Both the position numbers and the translations under genes were made by a program. Of a DNA stretch of 64,000 nt, positions 37,025 to 45,528 are shown piece after piece. The notes beneath the pieces were generated by a model. That model was given only the letters and a program-made list of their open reading frames with translations, was not told the DNA's origin and searched no databases. The stretch lies in the NCBI RefSeq assembly GCF_021538615.1, contig NZ_JAJHIZ010000003.1, positions 620,001 to 684,000 of the forward strand. Reading direction: 5' to 3'. Position 1 is the first letter of the stretch, and each line of letters begins with the position of its first letter. The stretch is from Niabella agricola (GTDB lineage Bacteria; Bacteroidota; Bacteroidia; Chitinophagales; Chitinophagaceae).

Positions 37025-38005
37025 ATGGCAAAAGAGAAATCAACCCGGAGAGATTTTATCAGGCGATCATCCGTCCTGGGCGCCGGTCTTTTTACGATGG
37101 CTTCTGTAAAAGGAGATGTATGGCAGCAGTCGTTGAAAGCCCCCGCCCGGGAAAAAATCATAGACATTCATCAGCATACGGATTATTCAGACCGGAGCAA
37201 TGAGGCATTATTAGCCCATCAGAAGACAATGGGGGTCGACTATACCGTTCTTCTTCCCTCCGGTCATCCGGTGAGCATGGGCTCTACTCATTATGGCGTT
37301 TCAAACGGGTTGCAGGCAAAGGCCACACCCAATGAAGCCTGCTATCAGCTGGCGCAACAATACAAGGGAATTTATTTCTTCGGTGCCAACGAAGTACCCG
37401 ATGTACCGGACGCTGTAAAAGAAATTGAAAAATATTTAAAACTGGGCGCCTGCGTGATCGGTGAGCTGAAGTTTAATATTGACTGCGATTCAAAAGAAAT
37501 GCAGGCTATTTACAAGTTAGCACAGGATTACGATGTGCCGGTACTGATCCATTTCCAGTACAAAATGTACAACTGGGGATTTGAACGGTTGCACAATATG
37601 CTGCGCAAGTACAAAAAAGTAAATTTCATCGGGCATGCACAAACATGGTGGGCCAATATTGATAAAAATCACAGCAACCAGAACATACTCTACCCTACCG
37701 GAAAAGTGACGCCAGGAGGCATGACGGACATGTTGCTCACCCGGTACGATAATGTTTACGGCGACCTCTCCGCCGGCTCGGGCCTGGCCGCAATGACACG
37801 TGATGAAGACTTCACAAGGTCGTTCTTAAAACGCCACCAGGATAAGCTGATCTATGGCAGTGATTGTTCAGATTCCGTTGGAACCGGAAAAGCCTGTACC
37901 GGTTGGCAGGCCATAGAAGCGATCAGAAAGCTTGCCCCGGATAAAAATGCAGAACGAAAAATGTTTTTTGATAATGCCAACCGGCTGTTCAAGTTAAAAT
38001 TGTAA
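37025..38005 (+). CDS. Tat-exported amidohydrolase (PF04909-type, metal-dependent)
   Basis: A 326-residue TIM-barrel hydrolase or decarboxylase. STRRDFIRRSSVLGAGLFTMAS is a Tat signal. Metal and catalytic residues are complete: HxH in IDIHQHTDYS, His in VLIHFQYK, His in NFIGHAQTWW and Asp in IYGSDCSD. PF04909 members act on lactones, beta-keto acids or amide-like bonds. It is a separate branch from the two paired amidohydrolases at 41.8-45.4 kb, and has no degenerate partner next to it. Confidence 0.87.
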   Translation: MAKEKSTRRDFIRRSSVLGAGLFTMASVKGDVWQQSLKAPAREKIIDIHQHTDYSDRSNEALLAHQKTMGVDYTVLLPSGHPVSMGSTHYGVSNGLQAKATPNEACYQLAQQYKGIYFFGANEVPDVPDAVKEIEKYLKLGACVIGELKFNIDCDSKEMQAIYKLAQDYDVPVLIHFQYKMYNWGFERLHNMLRKYKKVNFIGHAQTWWANIDKNHSNQNILYPTGKVTPGGMTDMLLTRYDNVYGDLSAGSGLAAMTRDEDFTRSFLKRHQDKLIYGSDCSDSVGTGKACTGWQAIEAIRKLAPDKNAERKMFFDNANRLFKLKL

Positions 38006-38115
38006 ATGGCGCTGAAGGAACTATCCATGATGCTTTATAGCAACCCAGCGTAAAACAGAGCCACAGAAGTGCCGATACCAAATCTTTTTTCACGGCACCA
38101 AAAAGTTTTTATATA

Positions 38116-39993
38116 ATGATGCAACATCTATTCAACAATATGCGCATGAAGTTTGTACCAACCATTTTTTTTATTTCCCAAAAAGCTGCTGCGCTGCATA
38201 AGGTATTTATATTGGCAACCCTCTTGCTGTCAGCTACAGTTCTTTACGCCCAACAGAAAGCAGGTACCCCGGTAACCATCGCCGCCGGTGTAGCCAGCAC
38301 CGATATTACGCCCCAGTTTCCCATCCGTATGGCCGGTTATGCAGCGCGGCTCAGTACCGATGCCGATAGTGTGCTGCAACCGATCGCCGCAAAGGCACTT
38401 GCCCTGGGCAGCGATGCACAACACCCAACCCTGCTGCTCACCGTAGACCTGGTAGGGATCCCCTGGCGCATTACGAAAAATGTAACCGATTTTCTCGCAA
38501 AAGAAAAAGGGATCAATCCTTCACAGGTAGCCATTTTCGCCTCCCATACGCATGGCGGGCCCGAGGTAGGCAACCTGATCAATATCCTGCAATACAGGGA
38601 TGGCCGTTTTACAGATTCCCTTTTAGCGCTGAAACAACTCATAGAGATTACGCAATATACCGAGCAGCTTACACAAAAGCTGAAAGACCTCGCCGTGGCC
38701 GCCTTAAACAACCGCAAGCCCTCCCTTATTTCATGGGGCCAGGGACAGGCGCAGTTTGCAAAGAATCGGCGTACCAAGGACGGCCCCGTAGACCTGGCGC
38801 TCCCTATCCTGAAAATAACGGATCCCAATGGCGCACTGAAAGCCGTTTTTATGAACTATGCCTGTCATGGTACCACGCTGGGAGGAGATGCGCATAAGAT
38901 CCACGGCGACTGGATCGCAGAGGCGCACCGGCTTATTGAACAGCGGCATCCCGGCACCACGGCCCTCATCGCATTGGGCTGCGCCGGGGATGCCAACCCC
39001 GAGCCACGCGGCACTCTTGAAAATATGCAGCGGCATGGTAAAGAGATTGCCGACAATATCGACAAGCTGCTGACGGCACAGCTGCAACCGCTGCACACCG
39101 CACCTTCCGGTACAATGCAGTGGATCAAGCTGCCCTTCTCAAAAGTGCCGTCAGCAGCCGAACTCGTTGAATGGACCAAAGACGCATCCATAAAAGGATA
39201 CTATGCGCGGCTCGCACTTGAACGGCTGGAAAGAGGAGAAACGATCCCTGCTGCCGTAGATTATTCCTTCCAGGTTTGGAACTTCGATAACAAAATGGCC
39301 ATGGTAAACCTGGCCGGCGAAGTGGTGGTCGATTATTCAATACGTCTGAAAGAAGCCTACGGTGCCGAACGGCTTTGGGTAAACGCATACGCCAATGACG
39401 TGCCTTCCTATATTGCATCGCGCCGCGTTATCGGCGAGGGTGGTTATGAACCCGAAAGCAGTATGTACTGGTACAATAAGCCATCCCCTTTTGTACCTGA
39501 AGTGGAAGATATAATCGTAAACGCAGTAGGTGGATTAATGCCCGCAGCATTTAAAGATCAACGGCCCGCCACCAATAAGCTCCAGCCTGTTCAGAAAGAA
39601 GAAGACGGTTCCTACAACCTGTCATCGTGGCTGGCCGGAACCGAAGGCAGCCGCATCAAATACATGCCCGAGTGGAAGGCCTTTGGCTGGTTTGATGCAA
39701 AAGACAAAGCCATCTGGAATGTCAACATCGCAAAAACAGGAAGATACGATGTATATCTTGAGTGGTCTGTTTCTGACGCTAATGCAGGAAAAACATTTGA
39801 AGTTACCGCGGGTGCAAAACGTATCAAAAGCAAGGTAGATAAAACAGGTTCCTGGTTTACTTATCGCACCAAAAAGATCGGGTCCCTGCAATTCCTAAAG
39901 GGAATCACCAGCATTGTATTACAGTCAGGCGCTTCAAACGAAAAAGGCTCCATGTTTGATGTAAGAGCACTTAGATTGGTACCCGTAAAATAA
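38116..39993 (+). CDS. Secreted neutral/alkaline ceramidase-like protein with C-terminal beta domain
   Basis: Up to 625 residues; several in-frame ATG codons (38116, 38119, 38140, 38146) precede a long signal region ending LLSATVLYAQ. The body starts IAAGVASTDITPQFPIRMAGYAAR and has ASHTHGGPEVG and NYACHGTTLGGD, the pattern of the neutral/alkaline non-lysosomal ceramidase N-terminal family, which in bacteria also includes uncharacterised hydrolases in sugar loci. The last 120 residues (YNLSSWLAGTEGS to FDVRALRLVPVK) look like a separate carbohydrate-binding-type sandwich. Context points to a glycan or glycan-amide substrate rather than ceramide. Confidence 0.82.
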   Translation: MMQHLFNNMRMKFVPTIFFISQKAAALHKVFILATLLLSATVLYAQQKAGTPVTIAAGVASTDITPQFPIRMAGYAARLSTDADSVLQPIAAKALALGSDAQHPTLLLTVDLVGIPWRITKNVTDFLAKEKGINPSQVAIFASHTHGGPEVGNLINILQYRDGRFTDSLLALKQLIEITQYTEQLTQKLKDLAVAALNNRKPSLISWGQGQAQFAKNRRTKDGPVDLALPILKITDPNGALKAVFMNYACHGTTLGGDAHKIHGDWIAEAHRLIEQRHPGTTALIALGCAGDANPEPRGTLENMQRHGKEIADNIDKLLTAQLQPLHTAPSGTMQWIKLPFSKVPSAAELVEWTKDASIKGYYARLALERLERGETIPAAVDYSFQVWNFDNKMAMVNLAGEVVVDYSIRLKEAYGAERLWVNAYANDVPSYIASRRVIGEGGYEPESSMYWYNKPSPFVPEVEDIIVNAVGGLMPAAFKDQRPATNKLQPVQKEEDGSYNLSSWLAGTEGSRIKYMPEWKAFGWFDAKDKAIWNVNIAKTGRYDVYLEWSVSDANAGKTFEVTAGAKRIKSKVDKTGSWFTYRTKKIGSLQFLKGITSIVLQSGASNEKGSMFDVRALRLVPVK

Positions 39994-40006
39994 CAGCGTA
40001 TATGGC

Positions 40007-40241
40007 ATGAAAAAAAATTGTATTGTATATAGTATTTCTCTTACTGATGAGCAGCCCGGTCCTTTTGGCACAACAGAGAGATCCGGGCTGGGTACGAGAG
40101 CAAATGCATGCAAGCAGGCAGCGAAGGCTGGCGCAAAAAACCGCTCAGCCCTTTTATACGATCACCAGATTGTATTCCCATCACAACACAAACGAACCTG
40201 ATCCTAGAAACAGATCTTCAGGAGTAAACATACAAAAATGA
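40007..40241 (+). pseudogene. Small secreted protein with frame break at an A8 run
   Basis: ATG at 40007 is followed by A8 (40010-40017) and then an out-of-frame signal peptide. Removing one A gives MKKIVLYIVFLLLMSSPV, a clear signal sequence, then LLAQQRDPGWVREQMHASR and a basic, His-rich tail: 77 residues in total. The stop codon overlaps the ATG of the next gene (ATGA at 40238-40241), which supports translation of this frame. A TTG at 40023 is an alternative start that would avoid the break. No family was recognised; it could be a decayed N-terminus of a larger gene. Confidence 0.5.
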
Positions 40242-41749
40242 ACAAACTGGTACGCTTTCCTGTAGCTTTCATGCTTTTATTTACACTCACTGGGCCCGTT
40301 TTATCACAGGAGAAAACTGACTTTTCAAAAAACGGTGCCGTTCATGACCAGGTGATACATGCATGGAATCACTATTTCCGTGATCATTATGCTGCGGAGC
40401 TTCAAAAGAGGTTATTTGAACAGGAGGATGTTTATGTTTTATACGATGTGCAAATAGGAGGATTGCAGGCTTTCACAGAGATGACGCGGAGGTGTAAGGA
40501 TCTCCGGCAGATTGCAGAGCTTGCAGATCTGTTAAGTCCGGTCTTCTCTGTATTAAAACCGATACCAGGCAGCAATAACAGTACCGGCTGGATTTGTTCT
40601 GGCGGAAATATATGTACCGCCTACGGCCTTTTGGGTAAAGAGGTGCCGCTTTGCAGTGTGCAGTTCCTGGGCCTGCTAGGCGCATTGGCCACCAGTATAT
40701 CCGAAAATATTCCTCCTGATCAGCAAACAGTGGCACTGAGGACCTTTGTAAAAAACACTTTCAACACCATGGCTGTTCAACTGGATCGCTGGTTGACCGT
40801 TGATTATTTTTCGTCCGTTCAAAAAAGACTCCAGGCAACCGTTGCCGATGTAAAAGACAAAAATTCAGGTTATTATTTTACCGATCGGGATCTCTGGTAC
40901 CTGACGGTACTTTCTGATCTGTCGGAACTACAGCAGTCAGGAGTTCAGGCTGCATCAGCAGATGGAAAGAATGCTTTTGAAGCATTGCTCAATAAAAAAG
41001 GCAACATAAAAAAAATATTCGACCTGTTCGTAGCCCGGAGTTTTCTTACGCAATCGCCAAATGGCATAAGAGCAGAGATAGACAAAGGATTTTGGAAATA
41101 TCATTTTGATAACCGGTATGCCGGCTATACAGGCACCCAGAGTCCTGTTAGCTGGGAAAAGGAGGGCAACGGGGAATGGAAAATGAGATCACTGGTTCAA
41201 TGGAACAGTTCTTATCTTGTACAGGATGCCGGATGGGATATCAGTCATTCCAGAAGACTGGTGCCAGCCTTTGAAACGTTCATAAGGAACCGGGAAAATA
41301 TTAAAAGGGTCTGGGGTGCAGCTTTTGACCCGGTCGTGCTTTGTAAGGCCTATGCTAACCAGATCGTTGAAAAACTATGGAACGGCAATACCCGTTACCC
41401 GTTATTTTCCAATTTGTGGAGCGGAGACAATGGTTGGTACCGCGTAGCTTACGCCAGCCAAACCGGAAGACAATTTGCAGGCTACCCGCCCTATGGCCTG
41501 AGCTCGTCCATACCGGACGGTGGTTATGCCGTTTGGGGGGCTATCCAACCGACTCTGCATACTATTTTCAGGACTATTTTCCAATTATCACAATCGGATG
41601 ACACAGGGGCAAAATCGTTCATGGCGCAGTATTACCCGCAACTCTCTGGCAACCGTTCCGATATTATCAAAAGATCCACCAACCATTTCGCCTTTTTATC
41701 GGACCTGGTGGAACTTCCTTTGAAGAGTGCAGATAAACAGGAATATTAA
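40238..41749 (+). CDS. Secreted protein of unknown function
   Basis: A 503-residue exported protein (signal about MNKLVRFPVAFMLLFTLTGPVLSQ). I do not recognise the family. It is helix-rich in the middle (repeated 'Vqkrlqatvadvkdk', 'LsdlsELqqSG'), has aromatic-rich parts such as SLVQWNSSYLVQDAGWDISHSRR and SNLWSGDNGWYRVAYASQTG, and two Cys near residues 115-120 and 145. An alpha-helical toroid fold, as in several lyases, is one possibility. Its start overlaps the stop of the small upstream frame by ATGA. It lies between the ceramidase-like gene and the paired amidohydrolase genes in the same direction. Confidence 0.7.
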   Translation: MNKLVRFPVAFMLLFTLTGPVLSQEKTDFSKNGAVHDQVIHAWNHYFRDHYAAELQKRLFEQEDVYVLYDVQIGGLQAFTEMTRRCKDLRQIAELADLLSPVFSVLKPIPGSNNSTGWICSGGNICTAYGLLGKEVPLCSVQFLGLLGALATSISENIPPDQQTVALRTFVKNTFNTMAVQLDRWLTVDYFSSVQKRLQATVADVKDKNSGYYFTDRDLWYLTVLSDLSELQQSGVQAASADGKNAFEALLNKKGNIKKIFDLFVARSFLTQSPNGIRAEIDKGFWKYHFDNRYAGYTGTQSPVSWEKEGNGEWKMRSLVQWNSSYLVQDAGWDISHSRRLVPAFETFIRNRENIKRVWGAAFDPVVLCKAYANQIVEKLWNGNTRYPLFSNLWSGDNGWYRVAYASQTGRQFAGYPPYGLSSSIPDGGYAVWGAIQPTLHTIFRTIFQLSQSDDTGAKSFMAQYYPQLSGNRSDIIKRSTNHFAFLSDLVELPLKSADKQEY

Positions 41750-41797
41750 GCTTAACCGGAAATTATAAATACAATCAAATCGCTTATCTGTTGATAT

Positions 41798-42733
41798 ATG
41801 TTGAAAATAAATCGTAGAAAATTTGTAACCGGAACGGCCACCTCAGGTGCTGGGCTGCTGCTGGGCAGCCTGCTAACAGGATTCAACCACAAGGAAGGGC
41901 CCTTTTTCAGTGCCGGGGAGTTTTCGGAAAAAAAGAACTTCATGCCGGAGGTGCTGAAGTACCGGAAGATTGATGCGCATGCCCACGCTGATGAAGGCCA
42001 GTACAAGACGGCGATTAACCTGGATTTTGCAGACCGCCTGGGTATTGAAAAACTAATGATCTCGAATTTTATAAGGCCCTTTAGCGAAGGAACGCCAGAC
42101 GACTTCCGATCTAAAAATAATTTTATCATCAAGTGTATGAAGGAATATCCCGGCAGGTTTATCGGTACGGTAGCCCTGAACCCTGCTTTCCAAAAGGAAT
42201 CACTGGAAGAGATCGACCGCTGCCGGGATGCCGGCATGACAGGACTGGGAGAACTTTACAACCAGGTAAAAATTGACGACCCGCTTTATTACCCGATTAT
42301 TGAGAAATGCATTGATCTTAACTGGAACATCATGATGCACTCCCCGGTAGGTCATTCCCGCGTAACGCTTTATCCAACTGAGCCAAAGAACATATCCCTG
42401 CCGGAGGATTTTGCAAATATTGCCAAAAGATACCCGGAAGCCCTGTTCCAGTTTGCGCATATCGGAGGTGGCATCGATTGGGAATATGCCTGTAAGGTAC
42501 TGAAAGATGTGCCCAACGTTTTTATCGAAGTATCCGGGAGCAACAATGCTGCCGGCATGATTGATTTCGCGCTGAAATGCGTTGGAGAAGACCGGCTGGT
42601 ATTTGGGTGCGATTACAGCTTCTATCAGGGCGTAGGCCAGATCTTTTCAGCCCGGCTTACCGATACACAACGAAGAAAGATTTTTTTTGAAAATATGGCC
42701 AACCGGTTAAAAAAAGCAGGTATCCAATGTTAA
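41798..42733 (+). CDS. Tat-exported amidohydrolase, active member of pair 1
   Basis: A 311-residue PF04909-type enzyme. The Tat signal is NRRKFVTGTATSGAGLLLGS. All metal/catalytic residues are kept: His61 and His63 (DAHAHAD), His181 (MMHSPVG), His221 (FAHIGGG) and Asp272 (FGCDYSF). Its 3' end overlaps the next gene by 7 bp. The pair it forms is repeated at 43639-45379. The substrate is unknown; related enzymes open lactones or decarboxylate acids. Confidence 0.87.
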   Translation: MLKINRRKFVTGTATSGAGLLLGSLLTGFNHKEGPFFSAGEFSEKKNFMPEVLKYRKIDAHAHADEGQYKTAINLDFADRLGIEKLMISNFIRPFSEGTPDDFRSKNNFIIKCMKEYPGRFIGTVALNPAFQKESLEEIDRCRDAGMTGLGELYNQVKIDDPLYYPIIEKCIDLNWNIMMHSPVGHSRVTLYPTEPKNISLPEDFANIAKRYPEALFQFAHIGGGIDWEYACKVLKDVPNVFIEVSGSNNAAGMIDFALKCVGEDRLVFGCDYSFYQGVGQIFSARLTDTQRRKIFFENMANRLKKAGIQC

Positions 42734-43512
42734 TAGACAGCAATGCATATATCGGCCACTGGCCGTTCCTCAAACTAGAATACAACACGCCGGAAACCCT
42801 CCTGGGCAGGATGAAGGAATTTGGCACGGACATATCGGTGATCAGTAATCTGAATGGCATTTTTTATAAGAACACACAGCACGCCAACGACGAATTGCAG
42901 GAAGCCATCCGCAGTAAAAAAATATACCAGGACCGGTTCATTCCTTTCGCCGTCATCAACCCGGCATACGGCGGCTGGCGCGACGATCTTGAACAGTGCA
43001 TCACCCGGATGGGAATGAAAGGCATACGGCTTTATCCCCAGTATCATGGCTATGAAATAGCCGCCCCTGCCTGCGTTGAGCTGGTAAAAAGATGCCGCGA
43101 TAAGGGTCTGCCGGTTGCATTTTGTCTGAGAATGGTCGACAGCAGAACCAGCTCTTGGATGGATCTTGAAAAAGAATGGACGTTAAAAAATATCGTACCC
43201 ATTGTAAAAGCCGTTCCGGATGCAAAATACCTGGTAGTGAACGCAGCCAACAGCTTAGCATTGAATCCGGAAGAAATGGACCTTTTCAAAAAGGCGGATC
43301 TCCTGATCGATTCGTCCGGCAGGAATATCACCAACTGGAGCGACCTGTTCAAATCATTTGGAACGGGCAGCTTCTGTTTCGGCACCCACTCCCCTATCCT
43401 TGATTATTTCTCCGGTTTACTCCGCATCGAATCGTCACGAGCAACGGAGACAGACGAAAAAACAAAAGAACAATTAAGATCGGGAAACCTGAAAAGGATG
43501 CTGGGCATCTGA
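42727..43512 (+). CDS. Amidohydrolase-like protein lacking metal ligands, partner of pair 1
   Basis: A 261-residue protein with the amidohydrolase barrel pattern but no active site: the first strand reads IDSNAYIGHWPF instead of DxHxH, the FAHIG position reads VVNAANS, and the last Asp position reads FGTHSPI. It has no signal peptide. Its start overlaps the stop region of the active, Tat-exported gene upstream. This suggests a tight complex in which the degenerate chain supports, or shapes the substrate pocket of, the active one. Export together with the Tat-bearing partner is a reasonable inference but not shown. Confidence 0.82.
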   Translation: MLIDSNAYIGHWPFLKLEYNTPETLLGRMKEFGTDISVISNLNGIFYKNTQHANDELQEAIRSKKIYQDRFIPFAVINPAYGGWRDDLEQCITRMGMKGIRLYPQYHGYEIAAPACVELVKRCRDKGLPVAFCLRMVDSRTSSWMDLEKEWTLKNIVPIVKAVPDAKYLVVNAANSLALNPEEMDLFKKADLLIDSSGRNITNWSDLFKSFGTGSFCFGTHSPILDYFSGLLRIESSRATETDEKTKEQLRSGNLKRMLGI

Positions 43513-43638
43513 ACGGGAGACCGGCAGCCGGAATCAACCCGATATTTGTAAACGATCCATTCTAAAATATGTAATCAACTTCGAAAGCCGCAGGCAGCGC
43601 ACCAACACAATAATAAGTCAACATAATAATTCCTGAAC

Positions 43639-44583
43639 ATGAACCGAAGAAATTTTGTTACCCGGGGGGCCGCTGGCATAGCAGGTATGCTGGTGAGCCG
43701 GCCGCTAGCCGGGAAATCGGACTCCGTACCATCACATCAAACGGAGGTGCTTTCCGCTGCGCCACAACGCTATGACCTGATGAAAGAAGTTATGAAGTAC
43801 CGGAAAATTGATGTACATGCGCATATTTACTGGACGGACGACAGCCCCGAAACACAGCTCGATTACGGAAGACGGTTGGGAATCGAAAAGCAGGTCATTT
43901 CGCGATACCTGGATGTAATGCCCGGCACTCCCGAAGAATTCCGGAAATTCAATGATCTTACCATCAAGGCAATTAAGAAGTATCCGGATCAGTTGCTGGG
44001 CGGCTTTGTATTAAACCCTGTTTATCAAAAAGAATCGCTGGAGGAAATCAAACGCTGTACCGATGCCGGGATGATCGGACCGGGAGAATTGTACTACCAG
44101 GTAAAAATCAATGATCCGAAGTATTACCCCATCATTGAAAAACTGATCGATCTGAAGATGATTATCCATTCGCATGGCGAATGCCAGTTGGGCGTAGGCG
44201 GATACCGGATGAAATATAACGGATATAAACAACCCAATACCTCCATACCCGAAGACTTTGTGGACATCGCCCGGCGCTATCCGGAAGGCATATTCCAGTA
44301 TGCACATATTGGAATGGGGGGCGACTGGGAGTATGAATGTAAACTGTTCCGGGAATGTCCTAATATTTATGTAGACACTTCCGGAAGTAACAACGCCGAA
44401 AACATGATCGACTTTGCCGTAGAACATCTTGGCGAAGACCGCTTATTTTTTGCTTCCGACAATTCTTACTACCAGGGAGTGGGCAGGATCCTGTCTGCAA
44501 ACTTAACCGACCGGCAAAAGCAAAAGATATTTTTTGATAATTATAATAATCTCTTAAAAAAAGGAGGCAGAGGTGTTGATTGA
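43639..44583 (+). CDS. Tat-exported amidohydrolase, active member of pair 2
   Basis: A 314-residue paralog of 41798-42733. N-terminus MNRRNFVTRGAAGIAGMLVS is a Tat signal. Ligands are complete: His60 and His62 (DVHAHIY), His177 or His179 (IIHSHGE), His223 (YAHIGMG) and Asp274 (ASDNSYY). The two active enzymes share long near-identical parts (QKESLEEI, YYPIIEK, SGSNNA.NMIDFA). Its 3' end overlaps the next gene by 11 bp. It starts about 125 bp after pair 1, so the locus is a tandem duplication of a two-gene unit. Confidence 0.87.
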   Translation: MNRRNFVTRGAAGIAGMLVSRPLAGKSDSVPSHQTEVLSAAPQRYDLMKEVMKYRKIDVHAHIYWTDDSPETQLDYGRRLGIEKQVISRYLDVMPGTPEEFRKFNDLTIKAIKKYPDQLLGGFVLNPVYQKESLEEIKRCTDAGMIGPGELYYQVKINDPKYYPIIEKLIDLKMIIHSHGECQLGVGGYRMKYNGYKQPNTSIPEDFVDIARRYPEGIFQYAHIGMGGDWEYECKLFRECPNIYVDTSGSNNAENMIDFAVEHLGEDRLFFASDNSYYQGVGRILSANLTDRQKQKIFFDNYNNLLKKGGRGVD

Positions 44584-45379
44584 TATTAATGCATACGTAG
44601 GACACTGGCCCTTCATGCAGCTGAAGTACAACAACTGTGCGGCGCTTTTGGAGCGAATGAACAAGTATGGCGTGCAAACATCCGTAATCAGTAACCTGAA
44701 TGGTATTTTTTATAAAAACACCCAATCCGCCAACCGGGAATTGTACGATGAATTGAAAGCGCTGGGAACACACCGGAAACGCTTTATTCCGTTCGCTGTT
44801 ATCAATCCCACCTATGCCGGCTGGCAATATGACCTGGAGGAAAGTGTAAAAAAATTCGGGATGAAAGGGGTGCGCGTCTACCCCAAATACCATGATTACG
44901 AAATTACCGATCCCGCGCTCATTGAACTGGTAAAAAGAACCCGGGACATGAACCTGCCGGTAGCCTTTAATTATAAAATGGTAGACAGCCGGCAGCGCTC
45001 CTGGATGGATATCGACTATGTAGCGTACACGCCCAAGCCGGAATGGTCTTTAAAAAACATTTTCCCGATCATCAAGGCGGTTCCGGATGCAAAATATATG
45101 ATCCTGAATGTAACCAATAGCATGCAGCTTGATGCAGCAGATGCTGCTTTATTTAAGAAGGCACAGGTGTTGATGGATACCTCCGGAAGAACCATCAACG
45201 ACCTGGGAAATCTTCTGAAAACACAGGGTACGGAGCGATTTGCTTTTGGAACCCACTCCCCCATCCTCGATTACCTCACCGGAATGTTGCGGATAGAGGC
45301 ATTAAGAGCGCAGGAAGCCGATGTTACCGTAAAAGAATTATTACGATCGGGAAACGCAAAAAAATTTTTAGGGCTGTAA
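44573..45379 (+). CDS. Amidohydrolase-like protein lacking metal ligands, partner of pair 2
   Basis: A 268-residue paralog of 42727-43512 (shared VGHWPF, SVISNLNGIFYKNTQ, RFIPFAVINP, FGTHSPILDY). The first-strand HxH is replaced by DINAYVGH and the other ligands are also gone. It starts with GTG at 44573, preceded by AAGGAGG at 44561-44567, an unusually strong Shine-Dalgarno for this genome, inside the end of the upstream gene. That arrangement favours coupled translation and equal amounts of both chains. No signal peptide is present. Confidence 0.82.
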   Translation: MLIDINAYVGHWPFMQLKYNNCAALLERMNKYGVQTSVISNLNGIFYKNTQSANRELYDELKALGTHRKRFIPFAVINPTYAGWQYDLEESVKKFGMKGVRVYPKYHDYEITDPALIELVKRTRDMNLPVAFNYKMVDSRQRSWMDIDYVAYTPKPEWSLKNIFPIIKAVPDAKYMILNVTNSMQLDAADAALFKKAQVLMDTSGRTINDLGNLLKTQGTERFAFGTHSPILDYLTGMLRIEALRAQEADVTVKELLRSGNAKKFLGL

Positions 45380-45528
45380 GAAATCAGGTTCATAGGCTCT
45401 TTCCCGTTCCCTGAGGCGCTGGATTCACCGCAGTGGCAATTATCAGCTAAAACGCAGGCAAATACAAAAGCACTTCCCGGATCACTCAGCATTATAAATA
45501 ATATTTCACTCACTCTAAAGTTTATATA

